Shown: positions 16,128 to 22,607 of the stretch, one piece after another | Numbering within the stretch: position 1 is the stretch's first letter | Layout: the number at the start of each line of letters is the position of its first letter | Assembly (NCBI GenBank): GCA_964612675.1 | Contig: CAZTDD010000111.1 | Coordinates: forward strand, 1 to 22,607 | Length of the DNA: 22,607 nucleotides | Origin: CAZTDD01 sp964612675 | GTDB lineage: Bacteria > Hinthialibacterota > Hinthialibacteria > Hinthialibacterales > JAKPRU01 | Reading direction: 5' to 3' | Notes under the pieces: generated by a model | Databases searched by the model: none | The model's input: the letters and a program-made list of their open reading frames with translations, nothing else | What the model was told of the DNA's origin: nothing | Translations under genes and position numbers: made by a program

Positions 16128-16208
16128 GGGTTCTTGATTGTGCCCATTTTACACGCCATCAAAACTCATCTATTCAACACGTTTCCTTGACTGTGGCTGT
16201 ACCATCAT

Positions 16209-16241
16209 GGTTACCTGTGAAGGTAATCCTATTTGTTTGTT
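16209..16241 (+). terminator. Possible terminator after the glycosyltransferase/permease operon
   Basis: TTACCT (16211-16216) pairs with AGGTAA (16221-16226) over a GTGA loop, extended by GG/CC past a bulged T. A T-rich tail, TATTTGTTTGTT, follows at 16230-16241. It lies 82 nt after the DppC-type stop and 30 nt before the kinase start. The stem is short, so confidence is modest. Confidence 0.38.
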
Positions 16242-16273
16242 CCCCCATTTATTCTATTCAGGAGTTTTGTTTC

Positions 16274-17203
16274 ATGGCTAAATCGGATTTGATTATTGTT
16301 GGTTCCGTTGCTCTCGATTCTCTCAAAACGCCGTTTGGCGAGCGTGACCGCATCCTTGGCGGATCGACGACATTCGCTTCGGTAGCGGCGTCCGTTTTCT
16401 GCAGACCGGGCATTGTCGGCGTGATCGGAGACGATTTCCCGGCTGAACATGAGTTATTCCTCGAACAGAGGGGCGTTGACCTGGAGGGGCTTCAGCGTCA
16501 AACCGGAACAACTTTTCACTGGAGGGGCCGGTATGAGGCCGAAGATATGAACACAGCAATTACTGAAGATACCCAGCTCGGTGTTTTCGCCGATTTTTCG
16601 CCGAGAATCCCGGATTCTTTTCGCGAGGCCGACTTTCTTTTCCTCGGCAATATCCACCCGCAGCTGCAACTTGATGTTCTCGACCAAACAAAACCCGAGG
16701 TTTTCTCTGCGGCGGATACGATGAATTTCTGGATCGATGGAACGCCGGAACTTTTGCGCAAGGTGATTTCCCGCGTCAATCTCATGTTGCTGAATGACGC
16801 CGAAGTGCGCGACATTTCCGGCAAAACGAATCTGATGGACGCCGCCGAAGAGATCCGTAAGATGGGTCCCGACATCGTCATGGTCAAGAAGGGCGAGCAC
16901 GGCGCGCTGATCGTCTCCAACTATGGGATCTCACTCCTGCCCGCATTTCCACTTGTCACAGCGAAAGACCCAACGGGAGCGGGCGACACCTTCGCGGGCG
17001 GCATGATGGGTTGCCTGGCGCGGTATGGGGTCAAATCGCGAGAGGCCCTCGCCGGTGCGGCCTTGATGGGGACGGTTCTCGCCTCATACACGGTCGAGGA
17101 CTTTGGCGTTACCAATCTCGCCCGGGCAGACTCGGCCAAGATCAACGAACGGCTTACAATGTTGACTGACGCCATGAAAGTCGCAGTCCATCCCGTTGAA
17201 TAG
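16274..17203 (+). CDS. PfkB/ribokinase-family sugar kinase
   Basis: This 309-residue cytosolic kinase begins with the Rossmann-like strand DLIIVGSVALDSL. GG at 29-30 lies in the substrate-closing region. The PfkB signature 2, DPTGAGDTFAGG (232-243), includes the catalytic base Asp238 and the anion-hole GAGD. MLLNDAEVRDISG (171-183) matches the conserved N-x-x-E segment that binds the Mg-phosphate side. The family phosphorylates sugars or nucleosides with ATP; the exact substrate is not evident. AGGAG lies 10 nt before the chosen ATG. The open frame continues upstream to 15608, but that part is only a shadow over the permease gene. A pseudopilin follows 43 nt downstream and may share the transcript. 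Confidence 0.88.
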   Translation: MAKSDLIIVGSVALDSLKTPFGERDRILGGSTTFASVAASVFCRPGIVGVIGDDFPAEHELFLEQRGVDLEGLQRQTGTTFHWRGRYEAEDMNTAITEDTQLGVFADFSPRIPDSFREADFLFLGNIHPQLQLDVLDQTKPEVFSAADTMNFWIDGTPELLRKVISRVNLMLLNDAEVRDISGKTNLMDAAEEIRKMGPDIVMVKKGEHGALIVSNYGISLLPAFPLVTAKDPTGAGDTFAGGMMGCLARYGVKSREALAGAALMGTVLASYTVEDFGVTNLARADSAKINERLTMLTDAMKVAVHPVE

Positions 17204-17246
17204 CACCTTGGCGCATATCCCCCAAAAGGAGTGTATCGAAGAACCG

Positions 17247-17906
17247 ATGCGCCGACGCCACGCTTTCACACTGATTGAACTTCTGATCGTTGTTGCGATT
17301 ATTGGAATTCTTGCCGCGATTGCGGTACCGAATTTCCTGAACGCGCAGGTTCGAGCGAAAGTCGCACGTAGCTACGCTGACATGAAAAGTCTGGGAACCG
17401 CTATCGAGTCGTCACGTATCGACAGGAACGTGATGTTGGTGGATCTGTGGGATGACGATTACGAGTGGGCGACACAACGTATTCATGACGTTTTCGGCGG
17501 CGTTGGCTATAGGTCGAACCAATTGCAGCGAACCGGGCGCGACGTGTTTGCACCATTGACTACACCTGTTTCCTATATGTCTTCCATTCCGTTTGACCCG
17601 TTCATTGAGAAGTACGGCGTGGATGTACACGGCGGGAACAATGTAAACTTCCGCAGCTACATCTACGGAGATTTGGAAACCCTGGATGCCGATATCGGCG
17701 GATTCTACGTGCCTTTATACAATCCGCTTCAGAATAAGACCAACATGCATGGTGTGCGACCCCTTCGAACAAACGAGTGGGTGATTTTGGGATTCGGTCC
17801 GGACGGGGATATGCCGAACACGACGTGGGGTGTGCCGTACGACGCGACAAACGGGCTGAAATCAAACGGCGAGTTGGTTCTTCGTTCCGGCGGCGGTATC
17901 GAATGA
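17247..17906 (+). CDS. Pseudopilin / type II secretion G-like protein 1
   Basis: This 219-residue protein starts with a class III prepilin leader, MRRRHA, then FTLIELLIVVAIIGILAAIA. Phe7 is the N-methylated residue and Glu11 the +5 glutamate. The residue before the cut is Ala6 instead of the usual Gly. After the N-terminal helix, the globular part has LTTPVSYMSSIPFDPF (104-119), closely matched by the second pseudopilin of this window (LTTPISYISTVPQDPF). A C-terminal signature TNGLKSNGEL is at 201-210. Such proteins are processed by a prepilin peptidase and assembled into type II secretion or type IV pilus-like filaments, whose machinery is not encoded here. The start at 17247 gives the short leader; AGGAG is 15 nt upstream, rather far. 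The gene converges on hicB with a 10-nt gap. Confidence 0.92.
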   Translation: MRRRHAFTLIELLIVVAIIGILAAIAVPNFLNAQVRAKVARSYADMKSLGTAIESSRIDRNVMLVDLWDDDYEWATQRIHDVFGGVGYRSNQLQRTGRDVFAPLTTPVSYMSSIPFDPFIEKYGVDVHGGNNVNFRSYIYGDLETLDADIGGFYVPLYNPLQNKTNMHGVRPLRTNEWVILGFGPDGDMPNTTWGVPYDATNGLKSNGELVLRSGGGIE

Positions 17907-17916
17907 TGCCTCGGTT

Positions 17917-18168
17917 CTATAAAGCGGGGATTTCGATATAGCTGGAGGAACTTGTCGGTTCGGGAACAGCGAGACCCTCTTGCTTCATTCCCTCCAAGTG
18001 GAAGTCGACCGCTTCTTTCATGTTTATTTCGACTTCGTTCCGGGTTGCGCCGGTTGTGGCACAGCCCGGCAGGTCCGGCGAGTATGCTGAGAACCCGGTC
18101 TCGGTTTTTTCAATGACAATTAAGTATCTTTTCATTTCCTTAACCTTGCCCGTCACTCGGATGTCCAT
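17917..18168 (-). CDS. hicB: HicB-like antitoxin, apparently without HicA
   Basis: This is an 83-residue protein. It has the HicB partial RNase-H fold pattern: a strand KRYLIVIEKTETGFSAYSPDLPGC (13-36) with the hallmark PDLPGC, then TTGATRNEVEINMKEAVDFHLEGMK, a single helix, and a C-terminal strand SYIEI. HicB proteins neutralise the HicA mRNA-cleaving toxin, but solitary members of this fold are frequent. Neither side encodes a HicA-like protein: downstream is the convergent pseudopilin, upstream only the hom leader. No C-terminal DNA-binding domain is present. The start at 18168 is preferred because GAGG lies 5 nt before it; an internal ATG at 18135 has its AAGGA too close. The role is therefore uncertain. 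Confidence 0.8.
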   Translation of the reverse strand: MDIRVTGKVKEMKRYLIVIEKTETGFSAYSPDLPGCATTGATRNEVEINMKEAVDFHLEGMKQEGLAVPEPTSSSSYIEIPAL

Positions 18169-18256
18169 TATAGCCTCAAATGGCTTGGGCTGTAATCACA
18201 TTCGCTGTCGGGAAATATCCACTTCCGTCCTGTCTCTCCGAGCTTCCCCCCAGCCT

Positions 18257-18284
18257 TTGTCGAACTCGTGAGCGGCAATATAGT
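18257..18284 (+). promoter_or_regulatory. Candidate promoter for hom
   Basis: TTGTCG (18257-18262) and TATAGT (18279-18284) are separated by 16 nt. These are 4/6 and 5/6 matches to sigma-70 consensus. The expected start near 18291 leaves about 85 nt of leader before the hom ATG. Confidence 0.4.
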
Positions 18285-18302
18285 GATGAGGTCCAAATCA
18301 GC

Positions 18303-18354
18303 GTGTCTGAGGGTTACAGACACATGGGGGAAGCGTCTTTTTCTGCCCCGACAC
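18303..18354 (+). promoter_or_regulatory. Structured hom leader with alternative pairings
   Basis: GTGTCTG (18303-18309) pairs with CAGACAC (18317-18323) in a perfect 7-bp stem. AGAC (18318-18321) can instead pair with GTCT (18335-18338), which runs into five Ts. GTGTC can also pair with GACAC (18350-18354). Mutually exclusive stems before an amino-acid biosynthesis gene suggest attenuation. No Thr- or Ile-rich leader peptide was seen, so this is speculative. Confidence 0.28.
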
Positions 18355-18375
18355 CTTGATGTGAGGAGAATGCTC

Positions 18376-19692
18376 ATGGCCGGCGGTCAATCGCTTCAAG
18401 TTGGAATTATCGGGTTCGGTACTGTAGGGACCGGTTTACTTAGTACGCTTGTGCACAACCGTGAGCAGATCGCGGATCGCGCGGGTATGGCTGTCGACGC
18501 CGTCGCCGTTGCCGATATAAATCCGGAAGTCTTCAAAAAGATGGATCTTTCCGGCGTTCGTTGTACGACCGATGCGGGCGAGATTCTCAACAATCCCGAC
18601 ATTGATGTCGTGGTCGAGCTGGTCGGGGGGACCGGAGTGGCGAAGGATTTTGTGTTGGACGCTCTGCGGGCGGGCAAAGACGTCGTTACCGCCAACAAAG
18701 CGCTGCTTGCCATGCATGCATCTGAGATCTTCCAATGTGCCGAACAGAACGGAAGAAAAGTCCATTTCGAGGCGGCGGTCGGTGGTGGTATACCCATTAT
18801 TCAGTCGCTGTACGGTGGGATTAGCGCCGCATCGATCTCGCAAATGCATTGTATTATCAACGGGACCTGCAACTACATCCTCACCGCAATGGAACGCGAG
18901 GGCCGGGATTTTGATGGTGTCCTTCGCGAGGCGCAGGAACTCGGCTATGCAGAGGCGGACCCGACTTTCGATATCGACGGCCATGACGCGGGGCACAAGA
19001 TCGCAATTCTGGCTTCAATTGCCTACGGCACGGCGATTGATTTCGATGAGGTGTATCTTGAAGGAATCCGGGACATTACCGTTGATGATATCCAGGCGGG
19101 AAAAGAACTCGGATACACACTCAAACTGCTCGCGATTGCCAAAGACCACGGCGACAGTATCGGTGTCAGGGTCCACCCAACGTTCATTCGGACTGCGAAT
19201 CTTTTGGCGTCCGTCAGCGGGGTTCATAACGCGGTGTACACCTGTGCGCCCGGCCTCGGGGCGGTAATGCTGTATGGCCGCGGGGCAGGGGACTTGCCGA
19301 CCGGGAATGCGGTGGCGAGCGATTTGATTCAAGCCGCCCGCGATAAGGCCGCCCGCCAAGCTTTCTCCTATCGCAATTTCTACGAGAAACGGAAACCGCT
19401 TCGCGACATGTCGCAGGTAACGAGTTCGTATTACTTCCGTCTTGTGGTTGCGGATTGTCCCGGTGTGTTGGCTGCGATATCCGAGATTCTCGGCGAGTAC
19501 CAGATCAGCATCTCTTCAATGAAACAGACGGAGGCGGGCAAAGACGGTGTGTGTCCCATCGTTATCATGACCCATGATGCCGTCGAGGGCAGAGTAAAGG
19601 AAGCACTTGCGAAAATCGACAGGTTGGACGTTGTGAACGAAAAACCGCGACTGATTCGCCTTGAACGGATCGAGGAGATTACGCATTTCTAG
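18376..19692 (+). CDS. hom: Homoserine dehydrogenase with C-terminal ACT domain
   Basis: This 438-residue cytosolic enzyme reduces L-aspartate-4-semialdehyde to L-homoserine with NAD(P)H, on the route to threonine, isoleucine and methionine. The N-terminal nucleotide fold shows G-F-G-T-V-G-T-G at 13-20, and VTANKALLA follows at 104-112. The catalytic domain shows AAVGGGIPII (133-142), INGTCNYIL (161-169) and the family signature GYAEADPTFDIDGHDAGHK (190-208), which ends in the catalytic Lys. An ACT domain (about 352-430, FRLVVADCPGVLAAIS) is the usual site for threonine feedback. Length is typical of the monofunctional form. Start 18376 has GAGGAG 7 nt upstream; the ATG at 18370 would leave 1 nt. 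It converges on the lipoprotein gene with only 28 nt between stops and no visible terminator. Confidence 0.96.
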   Translation: MAGGQSLQVGIIGFGTVGTGLLSTLVHNREQIADRAGMAVDAVAVADINPEVFKKMDLSGVRCTTDAGEILNNPDIDVVVELVGGTGVAKDFVLDALRAGKDVVTANKALLAMHASEIFQCAEQNGRKVHFEAAVGGGIPIIQSLYGGISAASISQMHCIINGTCNYILTAMEREGRDFDGVLREAQELGYAEADPTFDIDGHDAGHKIAILASIAYGTAIDFDEVYLEGIRDITVDDIQAGKELGYTLKLLAIAKDHGDSIGVRVHPTFIRTANLLASVSGVHNAVYTCAPGLGAVMLYGRGAGDLPTGNAVASDLIQAARDKAARQAFSYRNFYEKRKPLRDMSQVTSSYYFRLVVADCPGVLAAISEILGEYQISISSMKQTEAGKDGVCPIVIMTHDAVEGRVKEALAKIDRLDVVNEKPRLIRLERIEEITHF

Positions 19693-19720
19693 ATAGATCG
19701 CTGCTTGAAGAGTCCCGCCA

Positions 19721-21244
19721 TCACTGCGGATTGAAAAGAATGTCTCCCCGGCTTCTGAGGCCGTTTGACGGCGCATAGATGGTCTCCGCGCCATCATCTT
19801 GCAAGTCAGGTCCCACAGAATACGCGACCGGCGTCTTGTACAAGTATTCGCGATTACTCAAGGGATCGATCGGCTGCTCAGCGAGGATATCGGGCACGAG
19901 CTGGTCGAGCTGTTCCGGGTATTCCCCATGCGTCTCATTGAACAGCCGCAAGGCCAAGGACACGGTTGTACCGTAAGCCGTCGAACTCTTAATTCTATCT
20001 CTGGTGTATGGTGTTTCTATTCCTGTAACCAAAACGTCAAGCATTTTGTAGACTTCCGGGAGCATTTCACCTTGAGAAGGTCGGTATTCCTCGAAATCGG
20101 GAAACGGCCCGTCGACTCGCTTTGCATTGACTTCGTAATACTCACCGATCTTGTCGTATAACTCGTTCAATTGCGCTCCAACACTCTCTTCGTTAAATAC
20201 AGAAAGAGCTTTCTGCGCGATTTCCTTCTCTACGCGTAATACAACGGAGAATCTCGGAGACCTCTTTTCCAGATTCTGGATTCGATCAATGGCGGTTTGG
20301 AAATTTCCGCCCGTGTTCCGAAGTAAAGCCTCATAGCCCATCTGCCCGATAGCATTATCAATCCCTTTCCCGAAAATTGTCCCGTATCCGCAGCTCTGCC
20401 CGAATCGAATCACAGCAAAATAATCCTCCTGCGCGGCATCCAGCTTTCCTTCAGCCGCCAATTTCTTTCCGTGCGCGATCATCAACTTCGCTAATATCGG
20501 GTAGTTTAGAACACTCGGCTTCGGAGTGTTCAGTCGGAACGGCAATGCGGCCGGTGCCAACCGAGGTTTGGCGGCCCCTTGCCGAATCAGCGCAAAGACG
20601 TCTTCGAACTCCGTGAAACAACGCTCCAGATTGGGATTCGGAGCCCACCCATTTTCTAAAACTGACTGCGCATCATTCGAAAGCGAAAAGAGATCGTACG
20701 CCCCTGATTCGCGGGCACTATCCGAATCGACCGGAATGCCCTCAGCGGGAGGCTGTTTCCGCCCCACGTAACCCATCGATGCCATCGGAGATTCCTGGAC
20801 TGCGGACTCGGCCCCAAGCCGTTCTCGAAACAGTCTCGCCGCTCGCATAAAAAAGGGCATACCGTTGCTCTCATCATCCGCAGTGCCGGCAATCTGAAGG
20901 ATCTCGAAGATAGGATCTTTCTCGCCTGGTACCATTTGAATAAAGACATCCTGAAACGATGAATCGTCATTTCCGTCTCTCCCCACGCTGTACACCCGAA
21001 CGAGTTCATTGTTGATGTTTATGTACCTGTAAGGACCGTCACCGAAAGGATCATTCGGAATACTTATATCGAGCTCGCTTAATGTCTTTGGGTAGGTGCC
21101 ATGTTCGGTAAAATACAAACGCAATTCTTCCGATAGGCGCTCGAGATCCGCCTGTACTCGATCTTCCTTACTTGCACAACCGATCAGAACAGTCGCCATG
21201 AGAATGCAGAACAATATCACACGGTAAGAGGGGAATACCTTCAC
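19721..21244 (-). CDS. Lipoprotein with pilin-like modules at both ends
   Basis: This 507-residue lipoprotein has a signal peptide ending in lipobox L-I-G-C, with Cys23 the lipidated residue. I do not recognise the whole protein. Residues about 30-98 (EELRLYFTEHGTYPKTLSEL, then DPFGDGPYRY and VYSVGRDGNDD) look like the globular part of a pseudopilin without its N-terminal helix. Residues about 420-507 repeat that plan (LRLFNETHGEYPEQLDQLVP, DPLSNREYLY, YSVGPDLQDDG). They end APSNGLRSRGDI, nearly identical to the C-terminus of the pseudopilin encoded just upstream (ASNGLRSRGDM). The central 250 residues are mostly helical. The start is GTG at 21244, with AGGAGG 8 nt upstream; this gives a correct lipoprotein signal, unlike the longer ATG frame from 21316. 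Gene order suggests co-expression with the pseudopilin. It could be a pilotin-like or minor-pilin partner, which is inference. Confidence 0.82.
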   Translation of the reverse strand: MKVFPSYRVILFCILMATVLIGCASKEDRVQADLERLSEELRLYFTEHGTYPKTLSELDISIPNDPFGDGPYRYININNELVRVYSVGRDGNDDSSFQDVFIQMVPGEKDPIFEILQIAGTADDESNGMPFFMRAARLFRERLGAESAVQESPMASMGYVGRKQPPAEGIPVDSDSARESGAYDLFSLSNDAQSVLENGWAPNPNLERCFTEFEDVFALIRQGAAKPRLAPAALPFRLNTPKPSVLNYPILAKLMIAHGKKLAAEGKLDAAQEDYFAVIRFGQSCGYGTIFGKGIDNAIGQMGYEALLRNTGGNFQTAIDRIQNLEKRSPRFSVVLRVEKEIAQKALSVFNEESVGAQLNELYDKIGEYYEVNAKRVDGPFPDFEEYRPSQGEMLPEVYKMLDVLVTGIETPYTRDRIKSSTAYGTTVSLALRLFNETHGEYPEQLDQLVPDILAEQPIDPLSNREYLYKTPVAYSVGPDLQDDGAETIYAPSNGLRSRGDILFNPQ

Positions 21245-21269
21245 GTTTACTTCCTCCTGTTCTCGTATG

Positions 21270-21298
21270 TATATAGTCGTAAACGACAGAAATATGAA
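21270..21298 (-). promoter_or_regulatory. Possible internal promoter for the lipoprotein gene, with a spacer palindrome
   Basis: On the minus strand TTCATA (21298-21293) and TATATA (21275-21270) are 17 nt apart, each about 4/6 to consensus. The spacer contains GTCGT-TT-ACGAC (21276-21287), a 5-bp inverted repeat that could be an operator. The lipoprotein start is about 20 nt below the expected start site. Confidence 0.3.
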
Positions 21299-21343
21299 CC
21301 ACGCTTGCATAAGCATGGAACAGCGACGGTCATTGCCACTTCG

Positions 21344-21931
21344 TTAATACCCGATCAAACTGGGATCGCATGGGAATGACGTTCTCGGTCCAAGCTTGAT
21401 CATATCGCCGCGACTGCGGAGACCGTTCGACGCCGCCCATGACGGCGGGTAGCCGTATTCGCTCGCGTCGAAATCCGGTCCCGCCCCGTTGATCTGCCAC
21501 TCGGAACAGCGGAGGTTCGCCGGCAGCAGAGCGGGCTGTCTGTGTTTCATGATCGTGTGTGCGTCAACGTAGTCGTAGGTGACGTAGGCCTCATGCTGAT
21601 CTTCGAAAATTCGCGCTCCGTATCGTTTTTCCAGGAACGGGTCCTGTGGAACGGTTGATATATACGAGATCGGCGTTGTTAGGGGGATCAATCGGCGGTT
21701 CACCGGGTTGATGTTCACCCCCTGATCGTTGATGAAGGCGGGGTACGCGTTATGGTCCATGTGATACATCTCCAGTGCTGTTGAAAGTGCCTGCAGATCG
21801 GCTTCGGCCTTTGCAATCTGTGCCCGAATCTGGGCGTTCAGGAAATTCGGCACAGCAATCGCTGCGAGAATACCGATAATCGCTACGACGATGAGCAACT
21901 CAATCAGCGTGAATCCATTTTGCCGGGTCAT
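21344..21931 (-). CDS. Pseudopilin / type II secretion G-like protein 2
   Basis: This 195-residue protein has the canonical leader MTRQNG followed by FTLIELLIVVAIIGILAAIA. Gly6 and Phe7 flank the prepilin-peptidase cut, and Glu11 is the +5 residue. The globular part has ALEMYHMDHNAYPAF (52-66), then LTTPISYISTVPQDPF (84-99), and a C-terminal ASNGLRSRGDMI (167-178). It is a clear paralogue of the pseudopilin at 17247-17906 and shares its C-terminal signature with the lipoprotein gene 99 bp downstream. Two cysteines (142 and 188) near the C-terminus may form a disulfide. GGGAG lies 7 nt before the ATG. It is likely transcribed from the -10 at 21995-21990. No secretion ATPase, secretin or prepilin peptidase is encoded in the window. 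Confidence 0.94.
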   Translation of the reverse strand: MTRQNGFTLIELLIVVAIIGILAAIAVPNFLNAQIRAQIAKAEADLQALSTALEMYHMDHNAYPAFINDQGVNINPVNRRLIPLTTPISYISTVPQDPFLEKRYGARIFEDQHEAYVTYDYVDAHTIMKHRQPALLPANLRCSEWQINGAGPDFDASEYGYPPSWAASNGLRSRGDMIKLGPRTSFPCDPSLIGY

Positions 21932-21989
21932 TGTGTTTCTCCCGTGACGGAGTTTGTTACCAGCCAGCCGAATCCTTCACCATCGGCTC

Positions 21990-21995
21990 AGTATA
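21990..21995 (-). promoter_or_regulatory. Extended -10 promoter element for pseudopilin 2
   Basis: On the minus strand TGCTATACT gives an extended -10 (TGn plus TATACT). The same TATACT hexamer stands before the potassium-channel gene. The -35 region is poor, as is usual for extended -10 promoters. A start near 21983 gives a leader of about 50 nt. Confidence 0.45.
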
Positions 21996-22046
21996 GCACA
22001 CCCGAAGGATGCGATGTGAAAGAAATTGAAGCGGCTCAAAATACGC

Positions 22047-22079
22047 AAAAAAAACAGCCGCAATGGGGTTCCCAGCTGT
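22047..22079 (-). terminator. Intrinsic terminator for the right-edge gene
   Basis: Read on the minus strand, ACAGCTG and CGGCTGT form a 7-bp stem (one G-U pair) around a 12-nt loop, followed by eight Ts. It lies about 194 nt after the stop of the gene at 22273 and before the pseudopilin promoter. It is the only U-tailed hairpin of classical form noticed in the window. Confidence 0.62.
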
Positions 22080-22272
22080 AATAAAGGGGGCAAATTAGGT
22101 CTGGAAATCGATGCACACCTCGAAGAAGACAATGTATCGTCTTCGGAAGATGGGAGATATTTGTTTTTCTCTCGTGGCGAAGACCAAAGATGAGATATTT
22201 ACTGGGTCGACACCGCTGTTTTGAGAGAAGGCCGCCCGGCGCACGGATTGAATAGATTCCTAAAAAGACCTG

Positions 22273-22607
22273 TCAAGCCTTGGCGCCGAACTCGTTGATA
22301 TCCAAAGCAATGTTCTTGCCATCCGTAACGACAAGGCGGTTTTCTTTCAGTTCGTAGCACAGATCCTCAAGCACGGTCTCTTTTGGAATAATATTGATGA
22401 TATTTCCGCTGTCAACGAGAGAGACAATCTTGTTTCGACGGTCTTCTCTTCGGAGATACTCGTTTCTCCCGGAATCGAAAACAAATACATAACCTTCGGC
22501 GCGTATCACCGATTCCGAAACCGCCTTCACCTCGCCTGCGAAATGTCGACGTACCTCTTCGGGAAACCGGCGCCGGCTGATGACGTGAATTTTCTCTCCA
22601 GTCTTAA
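22273..22607 (-). CDS. Conserved protein of unknown function, 5' end cut by right edge
   Basis: The frame is open from the window edge to the stop at 22273, about 110 codons, so the gene is partial. A GTG at 22530 could be read as a start, but the upstream codons continue in frame (KTGEKIHVISRRRFPEEVRRHF...) with the same character, so I treat it as internal. The protein is small, charged and apparently soluble. It ends ...NRLVVTDGKNIALDINEFG. The block HVISRRRFPEEVRRHFAGEV and the later IVSLVDSGNIINIIP remind me of a widespread small hypothetical family of environmental bacteria, from memory and without an accession. No catalytic motif is seen and function is unknown. Confidence 0.7.
   Translation of the reverse strand, partial: KTGEKIHVISRRRFPEEVRRHFAGEVKAVSESVIRAEGYVFVFDSGRNEYLRREDRRNKIVSLVDSGNIINIIPKETVLEDLCYELKENRLVVTDGKNIALDINEFGAKA

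Larger units (their letters stand above)
21932..22272. other. Intergenic region upstream of pseudopilin 2
   Basis: These 341 bp hold the pseudopilin promoter (-10 at 21990-21995), a strong minus-strand terminator (22047-22079) and, between 22080 and 22272, a stretch with no open frame. That stretch has a hairpin GAAGAC/GTCTTC (22125-22144) and an imperfect direct repeat AGATGGGAGATATTT / AGATGAGATATTT (22148-22162 and 22188-22200). No recognisable RNA gene was found in it. Confidence 0.55.

Noticed and set aside
15608..16273. N-terminal extension of the PfkB kinase frame
   Set aside because: These 222 codons are a shadow of the DppC-type gene; the true start at 16274 has AGGAG and the family N-terminus.
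18168..18377. Minus-strand 69-codon frame next to hicB, tested as HicA
   Set aside because: It has no HicA pattern (no G-S-H motif or preceding double-stranded-RNA-binding-like fold pattern) and overlaps the hom leader. The other two frames of this stretch were also read without a match.
1..22607. CRISPR array, tRNA, rRNA, insertion sequence or prophage
   Set aside because: No regularly spaced direct repeats, no tRNA-like cloverleaf in the gaps, no rRNA segments and no transposase or phage protein were found.

Overview
The window looks like chromosomal DNA from an uncultured, diderm (Gram-negative-type) bacterium. The signs are a TolB periplasmic propeller, a lipoprotein with a clean lipobox, type IV/type II secretion-style pseudopilins with the FTLIELLIVVAIIGILAAIAVPN N-terminus, and exported proteins joined by Thr-Pro linkers. 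That combination is common in candidate phyla such as Sumerlaeota, Hydrogenedentota and Omnitrophota. This is an impression from protein style, not a placement. There are no phage, transposase, CRISPR, tRNA or rRNA signals. Coding density is high, with good Shine-Dalgarno sites in front of most genes.

Left part (1-7743, all minus strand). A potassium-channel gene runs off the left edge. Upstream of it lie an imperfect inverted-repeat element (424-506) and then two paralogous coiled-coil proteins of no recognised family. Next come a TolB-like propeller protein and a large mosaic exported protein: a beta-sandwich-like N-terminus, a chagasin-like protease-inhibitor domain, a formylglycine-generating-enzyme-like domain lacking one catalytic Cys, and seven calcium-binding FG-GAP/VCBS repeats.

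Middle (7744-16127). A divergent intergenic region carries a good promoter and a strong leader hairpin for an ABC-F ATPase. The ABC-F gene converges on a 58-residue two-cluster ferredoxin that is easily missed. Upstream of the ferredoxin is an exported metallophosphoesterase with three altered metal-ligand motifs. It diverges, across a perfect 10-bp inverted repeat, from a Maf/CgeB-like glycosyltransferase that is coupled by ATGA overlaps to two oligopeptide-type ABC permeases.

Right part (16274-22607). A PfkB sugar kinase is followed closely by a pseudopilin. A HicB-like orphan antitoxin and homoserine dehydrogenase (hom) diverge from a shared region. A second pseudopilin and a lipoprotein then lie in tandem on the minus strand. 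The lipoprotein appears to carry pilin-like globular modules at both ends and shares a C-terminal N-G-L-x-S-x-G signature with both pseudopilins. The window ends in a 5'-truncated gene of an uncharacterised family with a convincing U-tailed terminator.

The most promising leads for undescribed biology are the tandem coiled-coil pair, the pseudopilin/lipoprotein pair, and the chagasin/FGE-like/FG-GAP mosaic protein.
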